Of a stretch of DNA of 64,000 nucleotides, positions 43,752-52,109 are shown piece after piece; within the stretch, counting starts at the first letter, position 1; every line of letters begins with the position of its first letter. The DNA is from W2P13-069 sp963590525 (GTDB lineage: Bacteria > Actinomycetota > Coriobacteriia > Coriobacteriales > QAMH01), in assembly GCA_963590525.1 (NCBI GenBank), contig CAVAPV010000001.1:1-64000 (forward strand), read 5' to 3'. Below the pieces are notes generated by a model. It saw only the letters and a list, made by a program, of their open reading frames with translations, was not told where the DNA came from and made no database searches. Both the position numbers and the translations under genes were made by a program.

Positions 43752-45578
43752 ATGTGCGGAATCGTTGGATATGTGGGCAAAAGTCAAGCTAAGGACATCT
43801 TGGTAGGCGGGCTTAGGCAGCTTGAGTATCGCGGCTATGACAGCGCGGGAATCGCCGTTCCCGATGGTGCCGATGGACTTGAGGTCGTCTGCCGCGTGGG
43901 AAAGGTGCAAGAGCTTGCGGATGCTGTGGCAGATATGGATCTTCCCGCTACCTGCGGTATCGGTCATACGCGCTGGGCTACACATGGCAAACCAAGCGAG
44001 ATAAACGCCCATCCGCATCGCGATTGCTCGGGCAAGATTGCTGTCGTCCACAACGGCATCATCGAGAACTTTGCAGCCTTGCGCGAGCAATTGAGGGAGC
44101 AGGGCCACCAGTTTGCCAGCGAGACAGATACGGAGACCGTTGCTCATCTGCTCGAGGATTACTACGAGGGCGATCTGGCGGCTGCCATGCGCAAGACCGT
44201 AGCCCAGTTGCAGGGCGCCTACGGTATTGCGGCCATCCATGCCGATCATCCGCATGAGATCGTCGTCACGCGCAAAGACAGCCCCATCGTTGTGGGAAGC
44301 GACGGCAGCTCCAGCTTGGTTGCCAGCGATATGGTGGCCGTCATGGAGTATACGCGCGACGTCGTTTTCCTGGACGACGGCCAGCTGGCTATTCTTCGCG
44401 AGGACGGCATCGAATACCAGGATGCAAGCGGCAAGGCGTTTGAGCCGCAGGTAACCCATATCGATTGGGATACGGATGCCGCCGAGCGCAGCGGTTATCC
44501 GGATTTCATGCTCAAAGAGATCCACGAGCAACCGCGCGTGGTGCGTGACACCGTGCAAGGCCACCTCAAGGACAACAAGATCGTGCTCGAGGACCTGGCT
44601 TTGACTCAAGAAGATATCGAGGCCATCGACAAGGTCTATATCATCGGCTGCGGCACGAGCTATCACGCGGGTCTCGTTGCGCGCGAGCTCATCGAGGGCT
44701 GGGCGCGCATCCCCACTACGGTTGAGGTCGCAAGCGAGTTCAGGTATCGCAACCCTATCGTGACGCCGTCGACGCTGGTCATTGCCTTGTCGCAATCCGG
44801 AGAAACCGCCGATACCCTGGCTGCTGTGCGCTTGGCGCGCAGCAAGGGTGCCCGCGTTTTTGCCGTGACCAACGTCATGGGCAGCCGCATTACACGTGAA
44901 AGCGACGGCACCCTTTACGTCAAGGCCAACATGGAGATATCTGTTGCGGCTACCAAGAGCTTCTTGGCGCAGATCGCTTGCGTGACGCTCATCGCGCTGT
45001 TTTTGGCGCAGCGCAAGGGCCGCATGTCGAGCCGCCAGGTGGTAAGCCTCTACCACGAGCTGCGCGCGACCCCCGCTCAGATCGAGTACATACTCTCTGA
45101 CACCTCTGGCATCGACGAGGCAGCAGAGCTTCTGGCCGGCTGCCACAGCGCCATGTACGTGGGTCGCGGTATCGCCTCTACCGTGTGCAACGAGGGTGCT
45201 CTCAAACTCAAAGAGATCAGCTACCTGCACGCCGAGGCATACTCTGCCGGAGAGCTCAAGCACGGCCCCATCGCCTTGTTGGATGAGACGGTTCCCGTTG
45301 TGGCCGTGGTCACAGAGAGCTCGACGCGCATGCAGACGCTCTCTAACGTGCAGGAGATTTTGGCGCGCGGGGCAAAGGTCATAGCCATCGCAACAGAAGG
45401 CGACGAGGACGTACGCGAGATTGCCGAGCATGTGATCTACGTCCCGCCGGTGCGCGAGTGTTTTAGCGCTATCACGGCCAGCGTTCCCTTGCAGCTGCTT
45501 GCGCGCGCCGTCGCCCTCAAGCGCGGCTGCGACGTGGACCATCCGCGCAACCTGGCAAAATCCGTGACGGTGGAGTAG
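43752..45578 (+). CDS. glmS: Glutamine--fructose-6-phosphate aminotransferase
   Basis: Makes glucosamine-6-phosphate for peptidoglycan and other cell-wall polymers. The 608-residue protein starts MCGIVGYVG with the catalytic Cys2 of the glutaminase domain (about 1-240). It then has two SIS domains (GCGTSYHAGLVAR, SQSGETADTL, YVGRGIAS, EISYLHAEAYSAGELKHG). AAGGAG lies 10 bases before the ATG at 43752; the longer frame from 43656 would bury Cys2. No glmS ribozyme was recognised in the short upstream gap. Confidence 0.96.
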   Translation: MCGIVGYVGKSQAKDILVGGLRQLEYRGYDSAGIAVPDGADGLEVVCRVGKVQELADAVADMDLPATCGIGHTRWATHGKPSEINAHPHRDCSGKIAVVHNGIIENFAALREQLREQGHQFASETDTETVAHLLEDYYEGDLAAAMRKTVAQLQGAYGIAAIHADHPHEIVVTRKDSPIVVGSDGSSSLVASDMVAVMEYTRDVVFLDDGQLAILREDGIEYQDASGKAFEPQVTHIDWDTDAAERSGYPDFMLKEIHEQPRVVRDTVQGHLKDNKIVLEDLALTQEDIEAIDKVYIIGCGTSYHAGLVARELIEGWARIPTTVEVASEFRYRNPIVTPSTLVIALSQSGETADTLAAVRLARSKGARVFAVTNVMGSRITRESDGTLYVKANMEISVAATKSFLAQIACVTLIALFLAQRKGRMSSRQVVSLYHELRATPAQIEYILSDTSGIDEAAELLAGCHSAMYVGRGIASTVCNEGALKLKEISYLHAEAYSAGELKHGPIALLDETVPVVAVVTESSTRMQTLSNVQEILARGAKVIAIATEGDEDVREIAEHVIYVPPVRECFSAITASVPLQLLARAVALKRGCDVDHPRNLAKSVTVE

Positions 45579-45583
45579 CTGAC

Positions 45584-46174
45584 ATGACCGATCAGATAGC
45601 AGAGCAGGCAACAGGGCAGCAAGAAGCGCTGCAGCAAACAGATGACGCCGTGAATCTTGATGAGTCACGGCCCGCAATGCCCATCGCGGGCTTGGGCGTG
45701 GACATCGTAGAGATCGCGCGCATGGAAGAGATCCTCAAGCGCACGCCGAGTTTTAGGGAGCGTGTCTTTACGGCTTTAGAGCGTGATTATTGCGATGCCA
45801 AGCATAATCCGGCCATCCATTACGCCACGCATTTTGCCGCCAAGGAGGCTGTTCTCAAAGCGTTGGGAACAGGCTTTGCCGACGGCATCGGCTTTACCGA
45901 TGTCGAGGTCTCCCATGACCTCAAGGGCAAGCCTCTTGCCATCTTGCATGGGCGCGCAAAAGAGATTGCAGACGAGCATGGCATCATAGACATCCCCATA
46001 TCGCTGAGCCGTACGCACAACACGGCAGTGGCCAACGCCATTGCCACAAGCGAGGCAACAAAGCCTGTCGTAGCTCAAGAGCGTGTGAGTCCCAAGCAGC
46101 AGATCGCCAGCGCGTTCAAGGAGCTGCGGGGTATGCTCGACGATATGGATGATGACGAGCCTGCTCGTCAATAG
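45584..46174 (+). CDS. acpS: Holo-[acyl-carrier-protein] synthase with terminal extensions
   Basis: Transfers phosphopantetheine to acyl carrier protein. The core (about 34-150) has GLGVDIVEIARME and FAAKEAVLKALGTG. At 196 residues it is longer than the usual 120-130: about 33 acidic/Gln-rich residues precede the core and about 45 charged residues follow it. GGTGGAG precedes ATG 45584. A shorter start at 45677 would give a normal N-terminus but lacks a ribosome-binding site. acpS-nnrD-alr is a conserved order in Gram-positives. Confidence 0.92.
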   Translation: MTDQIAEQATGQQEALQQTDDAVNLDESRPAMPIAGLGVDIVEIARMEEILKRTPSFRERVFTALERDYCDAKHNPAIHYATHFAAKEAVLKALGTGFADGIGFTDVEVSHDLKGKPLAILHGRAKEIADEHGIIDIPISLSRTHNTAVANAIATSEATKPVVAQERVSPKQQIASAFKELRGMLDDMDDDEPARQ

Positions 46175-46204
46175 CATGCTGTTTGATTGACAAAGGAGAG
46201 GCTG

Positions 46205-47170
46205 ATGACTGTGGCCAGCATGCATGCAAGCGAGTTTGGAGCCGGTGATGCGGCGCGCTTGATAAGCGCTCCCGCTGCCGATGCCAACAAGTACACGCGC
46301 GGCAAGCTCGTTATCGTTGGCGGCAGCGCGCAATATCCGGCAGCCCCTGTGATGAGCGCACTTGCTGCTGGCAGGACAGGTGCCGGCTACACGGCGCTGT
46401 GCGTGCCCCAAAGCGCGGCAGGCGTTGCTCATGCTCACTTGCTGAGTACGACAGTTGAGGCCATGGCCGAGCAAGACGGCGCCTTGTGCGAGAGATGCGT
46501 GGTAGCACTTGAGCACTCGCTTGCCAAAGCGCGCGCTTTTGCCGTGGGGACGGGTATGGGGCGTACCACGGCGACAGAGGCGTTCTTGCGGGCTTTTTTG
46601 ACCTCGCCTGTGGCTTGCAGGATCCCCGGCGTTGTAGATGCCGATGCCCTTGCGCTTCTGGCTGGCTGGCAAGAGGGCCTTGCCGCGTTGCGTGGTGAAG
46701 ACGCAGAGGCGTTGGTGCTTACGCCACATGCGGGCGAGGCTGCTCGCTTGCTGGGAGAGGGTCGTCGGGTGCAAGATCTTGTTGCCGATGCGCTCGAGCT
46801 TGCGTCACGCTACAAGAGCGTTGTCTGCCTCAAAGGCCCCGATACGGTAATCGCCAGCCCTGATGGCCAGGTTCGCGTTGTGATAGCAGGTGGCCCGGAG
46901 CTTGCCAAAGCTGGGACAGGAGATGTCTTGGCAGGAATCATAGGCGCGTTGCTCGCTCAAGGCGCAAGCGCGTTTGATGCAGCATGCTTGGGTGTCTACT
47001 TGCATGCCAAGGCAGGAGCCATCGCCGCAGCAGACCTTGGGGTTTGCTCTATGCTACCAGAGGACTTGCCGCACTACATCGCCAAGGCTATCCGCAGCTT
47101 GGAGCCGCGCAGCAACAAGCTGGCGCAGGCTCAGGCTAATGCAGAGCGCAGGGCGGTTTCTGGGTTGTAG
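46205..47170 (+). CDS. nnrD: ADP-dependent NAD(P)H-hydrate dehydratase
   Basis: Repairs hydrated NADH and NADPH. The ribokinase-like fold shows GKLVIVGGSAQYPAA, LTPHAGEAARL and the catalytic GTGDVLAG. The product is 321 residues and contains only the dehydratase (NnrD) domain; the NnrE epimerase domain often fused to it is absent here. AAAGGAGAGG precedes the ATG at 46205; a TTG at 46187 is upstream of that site. It lies between acpS and the Alr homologue. Confidence 0.92.
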   Translation: MTVASMHASEFGAGDAARLISAPAADANKYTRGKLVIVGGSAQYPAAPVMSALAAGRTGAGYTALCVPQSAAGVAHAHLLSTTVEAMAEQDGALCERCVVALEHSLAKARAFAVGTGMGRTTATEAFLRAFLTSPVACRIPGVVDADALALLAGWQEGLAALRGEDAEALVLTPHAGEAARLLGEGRRVQDLVADALELASRYKSVVCLKGPDTVIASPDGQVRVVIAGGPELAKAGTGDVLAGIIGALLAQGASAFDAACLGVYLHAKAGAIAAADLGVCSMLPEDLPHYIAKAIRSLEPRSNKLAQAQANAERRAVSGL

Positions 47171-47344
47171 CGTGCAGGTTGGCTGTGGCATCGCCGCCTT
47201 CCCAATAAGGAACTCACCTTTAGCCTTGCAGGTTATACCCCTGGGCTTTGCTGCATTTCTTGCGGCTCTTTGGCGTGTAGACCTGCGGTTTTTGGTCTAC
47301 CATGGTCTGAAGTCTTACACCGCATGCTGCTCAAAGGGGGTTAT

Positions 47345-48667
47345 ATGTCGGATTTTGTGAACTATTTTGGATCAACGCCGCATGTGGCCTCTAAAAAAGA
47401 AGAGGATGCAGCCGCTCCCGTCGCAGAACCCTTTGACAGCGCAGATGGTCAGCTGAGCTTTGGCGAGCAGGTCGATAGGGCTGCGCATACGCCCTCGGTG
47501 GGACTCAGATCTGACTACACTCCCCAAACGCTTTTGCGTGATGCCTGGGTAGAGGTCGACCTATCTGCTATCGCCTACAACATCAAGACGGTGATGCGCG
47601 CTGTTGGGTCGCGTCGCCTGCTTTGCGCGGATGTGAGTGCAGATGCTTACGGGCACGGCGCTGTTCGCGTTGCCAAAGCGGCGCTTGAGGCTGGCGCAGA
47701 TCGCCTGGCCGTTGCCACTCCAGAAGAGGGTGTGCTTTTGCGCCAAGCGGGCATCAGCGCCCCGATTCTTATCAAGACCCAACCCTGCGCAAACGCCATC
47801 GAGCTGCTGGTTGCCTACAATCTCACGCCGGCGGTTTTTGATGCCAAGTTCGCGCTCGACTATGCCGAGTATGCAGACCTCCAGGGCAAAAGCGCTCCGT
47901 TTCATCTCGAGGTCAACTCTGGGATGAACTGCAACGGCGTCTTTTATCTGGACGCAGCCGATTTTATCCGCAGCGTGAGTTTTCATCGCGCGCTCAAGTA
48001 CGAGGGCACCTTTACCGTCTTTGGCATCTGCGACAACCGCGACCAGCTCGATTTTAACGAGCAGTGCCGTCGCTTTGAAGAAGCCTTAAGCCAGATTCGC
48101 ACGGCGGGGTTCGATCCTGGCATCGTGCATGCGGCAGACAGCTACACGATCTTCAAGTATCCGCAGCTGCACTACAGCATGGTGCGCATGGGCAGCTGCA
48201 TGTACGGCATCGACGCAGACCTCTATGCCACCTCTATTAACGTGCTCAAACCGGTCATGAGCGTCAAAGCGCGTGTATCCCAGGTAACAGAGCCCCAGGT
48301 GGGAGAGGGTGTGGGCCGCGGTTACAACTACCGCGTGGGCATGCCGGTGCAGATCGCCACGGTGCCCATCGGCTATGCAGACGGCATCTCGCCTGCGCTT
48401 GCCCGCAGTGGCTTTAGGGTGCTGTGGCATGGCATGGCCATAAACCAGGTGGGCGATATCGGGATGAACCAGATGATGGTCGAGATTCCGCTCAAGTACT
48501 CGGTTACCGGCGTCAAGGGCTCGGCTTTGCCAGGCGACGAGATCGTCATCATCGGCGAGCAAGGCGACCTCATGATCGCCTGCGAGACGATGGCCGAGTC
48601 TTTGCAGGCTCTGTGCCCGCAGATCACCGTTCTCTTTGGCCAGCGCCTGCCCAAGGTGTACCTGTGA
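47345..48667 (+). CDS. Alanine-racemase-fold protein lacking the PLP lysine (pseudo-racemase)
   Basis: A 440-residue homologue of alanine racemase, located where alr is expected (acpS-nnrD-alr). The fold is recognisable: WVEVDLSAIAYN, DAYGHG, VRMGSCMYGI, VPIGYADGI. The catalytic residues are changed, however. The lysine of K-A-N-A-Y-G-H-G is Ser98 (codon AGT at 47636-47638). The arginine of DTGMGR is Cys196, the catalytic tyrosine of the (S/G)YG motif is Arg325, and the aspartate of the MDQ motif is Asn375. An extra N-terminal region of about 85 residues is present. Racemase activity is very unlikely. ATG 47345 follows AAAGGGGG. A true Alr is presumably encoded elsewhere. Confidence 0.85.
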   Translation: MSDFVNYFGSTPHVASKKEEDAAAPVAEPFDSADGQLSFGEQVDRAAHTPSVGLRSDYTPQTLLRDAWVEVDLSAIAYNIKTVMRAVGSRRLLCADVSADAYGHGAVRVAKAALEAGADRLAVATPEEGVLLRQAGISAPILIKTQPCANAIELLVAYNLTPAVFDAKFALDYAEYADLQGKSAPFHLEVNSGMNCNGVFYLDAADFIRSVSFHRALKYEGTFTVFGICDNRDQLDFNEQCRRFEEALSQIRTAGFDPGIVHAADSYTIFKYPQLHYSMVRMGSCMYGIDADLYATSINVLKPVMSVKARVSQVTEPQVGEGVGRGYNYRVGMPVQIATVPIGYADGISPALARSGFRVLWHGMAINQVGDIGMNQMMVEIPLKYSVTGVKGSALPGDEIVIIGEQGDLMIACETMAESLQALCPQITVLFGQRLPKVYL

Positions 48668-49263
48668 CGGCGCCTGATAGCGCTCGCAATGCTCAATGCG
48701 CTTTGGAGCAGCTTGCGGAGCAATGCGCAAGCTGCGTTGCGTGCGAGCTTGCCGCTACACGCACCAACGTCGTTTTTGGCGTAGGCGATGCATCTGCCCG
48801 CGTGATGATCATAGGCGAGGCGCCCGGCAAAAACGAGGACCTCACAGGCGAACCCTTTGTGGGGGCAGCGGGCAAGAGGCTCGACGCTATGCTTGAGCGT
48901 GCGGGCATCAGGCGCAGCGACGTCTACATCGCTAACATCTGCAAATGCCGCCCTCCCAAAAACCGCAACCCCAAGCAGGCAGAGATCGCTGCCTGTACGC
49001 CGTGGCTCAAAGAGCAGCTTGAGCTGGTACATCCAGAATGCATCATCACCTTGGGCAACTTTGCCACGCGTTATATCCTGCAGACAAACGAGGGCATCAC
49101 CGGTCTGCGCGGCCGTGTGCACAGCGTAGACGGCTTTAACGTTCTGCCCATGTTTCATCCGGCCGCCTGCATCTACGACCGCAGCAAGGTTGCGGCGCTC
49201 GAGGCGGATTTTGACTTGCTAGGCTCTTTACTGGGCAGCCGTCCTGCCAAGGAGGAAAGATGA
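48664..49263 (+). CDS. Uracil-DNA glycosylase, family 4 (4Fe-4S)
   Basis: Removes uracil from DNA at the start of base-excision repair. The 199-residue protein has an N-terminal cysteine pair (CASCVAC), motif A with GEAPGKNEDLTGEPFVG, and further cysteines in ICKCRPPKNRNP and AACTPW. These are the expected iron-sulfur ligands of family 4. The C-terminal motif MFHPAA supplies the catalytic-site His. The GTG at 48664 overlaps the previous stop as GTGA; the longer frame is alr-antiframe. It overlaps tsaE as ATGA. Confidence 0.92.
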   Translation: MTAPDSARNAQCALEQLAEQCASCVACELAATRTNVVFGVGDASARVMIIGEAPGKNEDLTGEPFVGAAGKRLDAMLERAGIRRSDVYIANICKCRPPKNRNPKQAEIAACTPWLKEQLELVHPECIITLGNFATRYILQTNEGITGLRGRVHSVDGFNVLPMFHPAACIYDRSKVAALEADFDLLGSLLGSRPAKEER

Positions 49264-49673
49264 AGGAGTATCTCTCCCATAGCGTAGAAGAGACGATGAG
49301 TGTTGGTGAACAGCTTGCCGCAGACGCAAAGCCCGATGACTGCATCGTGCTCACAGGCGATCTTGGTGCTGGCAAAACGCACTTTACCAAGGGCTTTGCC
49401 GCGGCTTTGGGCGTCAAAGAGGATGTGACGAGCCCCACGTTTGCCATCGTAGAGGAATACGAGGGCACTAAGCTGCGTTTGCTTCATTGGGATCTCTACC
49501 GCTTGGAAGAAGACTGGGAGCTCGAAGACGTCGATTGGTACGGCCTTACAGAAAGCGGCGCGGTGAGCTTGGTCGAATGGGGCGATAAGTTTCCGGATGC
49601 TTTGCCAGACGATTATCTGCACGTGGATATTCGCGTGGCTGACGATGGCACGCGCATCATCAACGTTGGGTAA
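49260..49673 (+). CDS. tsaE: tRNA threonylcarbamoyladenosine biosynthesis ATPase TsaE
   Basis: ATPase needed for N6-threonylcarbamoyladenosine at position 37 of ANN-decoding tRNAs. The 137-residue product has Walker A TGDLGAGKTHF (about 33-43), TSPTF, HWDLYRLEE and LVEWGDKF, all TsaE hallmarks. The start overlaps the UDG stop (ATGA) with GGAGGAAAG upstream. Its partners TsaB and TsaD are fused in the protein at 52110. TsaC is not in the window. Confidence 0.94.
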   Translation: MKEYLSHSVEETMSVGEQLAADAKPDDCIVLTGDLGAGKTHFTKGFAAALGVKEDVTSPTFAIVEEYEGTKLRLLHWDLYRLEEDWELEDVDWYGLTESGAVSLVEWGDKFPDALPDDYLHVDIRVADDGTRIINVG

Positions 49674-49837
49674 AAGGAGCCGTGTTTGGGTGGCTTGCCT
49701 TCCTGCTGCAAAGCGGTTGGGGAGACATGCAAGCAAGAGGTGGCCAACCGGTTCACATCATCGCCACCGCCCTGTTGCCAAGCTGTGTAAACCTGTTCAG
49801 GCTTTTTTAAGACCTTGCCGTTAAACTTGGTTGCATT

Positions 49838-50614
49838 ATGGCAGAGACTAATCCTTACAAAGTACTTGGCTTGTCCGATGGCGCCTCTAAAGAAGAGGTG
49901 ACTAAGGCTTACCGCAAGCTGGCCAAGAAGTACCATCCAGACCTCAACCCCGGCGACGAAGAAGCCGCTAAGAAGATGGCCGAGGTCAACGCTGCGTACG
50001 ATTCCATCACCAACGGCACGCCGTACGGTCCTAAGGCCCGTCAGCAGGCGCACAACCCCTACGCCTCTGCCGGCAACCCCTACGCCGGGCAGTCCGGTGC
50101 CGGCGGCTACGGCGGTCGCGCCACCTACACCTACGACCCCAGGACGGGGCGCTACACGCGCGTGGACGGTAACGGCAGCAGCGGGGAGTACTATGATCCG
50201 TTTGAGGAACTCTTCCGCAGCTGGTATGGCAACCAGCAGGGCAGTTCCTCGTCTAGCAGCAGCGGGCAATCCTCGTCTGGTTACTATCAACAGCAACAAC
50301 AGCAGCGTCAGCAGCAACAGCAGACCAGGCGCACGACGACGTCTTTCTTTGGCGGAGGCTGCCTGACGTGGATCGTTGGGCTTATCATCCTCAACATAGT
50401 TCTCAACCTGTTCTTGGGCAGCTGCTCCAACTTGTTCTACGGAGCTCATCGCGTGTACAGCACCACACCGCAAAGCCAGTATAGCCAGGTCTACAGCAAC
50501 AATGACAGCGGCTCTGACAGCAGTTCCAGCCAAAGCAGCGGTTCTGGAAGCTACGGAACCTACAGCGGCTACGGCAGCAGCAGCTCCTCTTCCACAGTGA
50601 CTTCGACGCTTTAG
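49838..50614 (+). CDS. Membrane-anchored J-domain protein
   Basis: A 258-residue protein with an N-terminal J domain (about 4-62; YKVLGLSDGASKEEV, KYHPDLNPGD with the HPD motif). It continues with a Gly/Tyr/Pro-rich stretch and a Gln-rich low-complexity run (about 150-165). One membrane helix (about 176-195) follows, with a Ser/Tyr/Gly-rich tail that would lie outside. There is no zinc-finger or DnaJ C-terminal domain, so it is not DnaJ proper. It presumably recruits DnaK to the membrane. No clear Shine-Dalgarno sequence precedes the ATG. Client and partner are unknown. Confidence 0.85.
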   Translation: MAETNPYKVLGLSDGASKEEVTKAYRKLAKKYHPDLNPGDEEAAKKMAEVNAAYDSITNGTPYGPKARQQAHNPYASAGNPYAGQSGAGGYGGRATYTYDPRTGRYTRVDGNGSSGEYYDPFEELFRSWYGNQQGSSSSSSSGQSSSGYYQQQQQQRQQQQQTRRTTTSFFGGGCLTWIVGLIILNIVLNLFLGSCSNLFYGAHRVYSTTPQSQYSQVYSNNDSGSDSSSSQSSGSGSYGTYSGYGSSSSSSTVTSTL

Positions 50615-50697
50615 GAGCTTCTTGCGCTGCACGCTGCGCCTTTATGCGCAGTGAAGTAAAATGCCAAGCGATTGTGCAGTGCTTTACCGGAGGCGAG

Positions 50698-52020
50698 ATG
50701 TCCACAGCTAAAGACAAGCAAAGAGCAAACGACCGCAGGATGGGCCTTACTTTTGTGGCTGTCCTCGTGGTTGCGGTGATCATATTTGGCGGTGGGGCCT
50801 ACTTGTTTACCCGGGCCTTTACCGGCCATGTCAAAACCGCTGCAGACTACGAGACCATGGAGCTCGAGGCTGCCAGCTATTCTAGCAGCGTGCAGGCCAG
50901 CGGCTCGTTTGAGTCTGGCAACACGACTACCGTCAGAAGCGAGGTCGACGGCAGCGTGGCTAACGTGGCAGTCAAAGACGGAGACGTGGTCAAGAAGGGC
51001 GATACGCTCTTTACGATAGAGAACGAGGACATAACCGCCGATTTCTCCACGACGCTTGATGCCTACGTCAAAGCTCAAGACGATGAAAACGCCGCCATCA
51101 AGCAGGTGACAAGCGGCAAGGCAAAGCTCAAGCAGGCGCAAAAGACGCTGACCAAGGCCCAGACGGCGCTTGACAAGGCGCGCACCGATGCAGAGCAATC
51201 GGACGAGGAAGATGCGGCAAGCTTTAACGAGAAGCCCTATCAGGCTGCTGTCGAGGCAGCCCAATCCAACGTCGATTCTGCCCAAGAGACGCTTGACGTG
51301 CTGCAGGAAAACAAGACAAAGGCCGTTCAGGCAACCGAGGCGGCCAAAGTCGCTTATAAGAAGGCCGCAAAGAAGGTTTCCAAGCTTACCGTCAAAGCCT
51401 CTGTGGGCGGAACGATCGCATCGCTTGCCATCGAGAAAGGCTCTGCGGTGACTGCAGCTTCAGAGGCAGCGGCGATGAAGATCGTCGATACAGGCGACAT
51501 CGTCGTCGTGGTCGAGGTCCCCGAAAGCCAGATCGCCAATATCGCCAAGGGGCAAAGCGCGACGGTGTCTTGTCCTTCGCTTGATAACGTCTCTTGCAAG
51601 GCAACGGTGACGCGCGTGGCGGATACGCCGGTCGAAAGCGACCAAAACGCGTCTTTGTCCAGCCAGCAGGTTTCTTCGTCTGATGGCACTCAAGACGCTG
51701 ACAACACCGAGCAACTTGCAGCAGAGGGCGCCAAATACCAAGTCACTTTGAAGCTCAAGAAGCATGACGACGCGATCAAGATCGGGATGAGCGCGGATGC
51801 CGATATCACCGTGCAGGACTTTGGCACGGTGTTCTATGTGCCTTCTACCTGCGTAGCTACGGGTAATTCCGGCTCTTATGTCGAGGCTGTTGTCGATAAG
51901 AGCACCGTCAAGCAATGCGGGATCACCCAGCTTGGCACTGCAGACGATGGCAAGCTCATCATCCAGGGTGCGTCGCTTGCAGACGGCACCGTTATCAGGA
52001 CGGATCTTTCAAACAGCTAG
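50698..52020 (+). CDS. HlyD/MFP-type efflux adaptor (periplasmic-adaptor family) without linked transporter
   Basis: A 440-residue protein with an N-terminal membrane helix (about 17-38). A lipoyl-like half-motif follows (VDGSVANVAVKDGDVVKKGDTL, shown in two pieces around 85-105), then a long coiled coil (about 120-225), the second lipoyl half, and beta-barrel domains. This is the architecture of MacA/YknX-type adaptors, which pair with MacB-like ABC exporters in Gram-positives. No transporter is adjacent. GGAGGCGAG precedes ATG 50698; the upstream start at 50644 is not favoured. Confidence 0.85.
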   Translation: MSTAKDKQRANDRRMGLTFVAVLVVAVIIFGGGAYLFTRAFTGHVKTAADYETMELEAASYSSSVQASGSFESGNTTTVRSEVDGSVANVAVKDGDVVKKGDTLFTIENEDITADFSTTLDAYVKAQDDENAAIKQVTSGKAKLKQAQKTLTKAQTALDKARTDAEQSDEEDAASFNEKPYQAAVEAAQSNVDSAQETLDVLQENKTKAVQATEAAKVAYKKAAKKVSKLTVKASVGGTIASLAIEKGSAVTAASEAAAMKIVDTGDIVVVVEVPESQIANIAKGQSATVSCPSLDNVSCKATVTRVADTPVESDQNASLSSQQVSSSDGTQDADNTEQLAAEGAKYQVTLKLKKHDDAIKIGMSADADITVQDFGTVFYVPSTCVATGNSGSYVEAVVDKSTVKQCGITQLGTADDGKLIIQGASLADGTVIRTDLSNS

Positions 52021-52063
52021 CACGTCTTTGCGGACAAGCGCTCTGCGCGTGATTCTACAAAAT

Positions 52064-52092
52064 CCCGCTCTTATACAAGCGGGTTGGTTTTC
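52064..52092 (+). terminator. Terminator after the HlyD-like gene
   Basis: CCCGCT (52064-52069) pairs with AGCGGG (52078-52083), followed by TTGGTTTTC. It lies 17 bases before the next start codon. Confidence 0.65.
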
Positions 52093-52109
52093 TATCAACG
52101 AGGTGTGTT

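Noticed and set aside
48424..48663. 80-codon N-terminal extension of the UDG frame
   Set aside because: It lies entirely inside the Alr homologue; the GTG at 48664 with GTGA overlap gives the expected family N-terminus.
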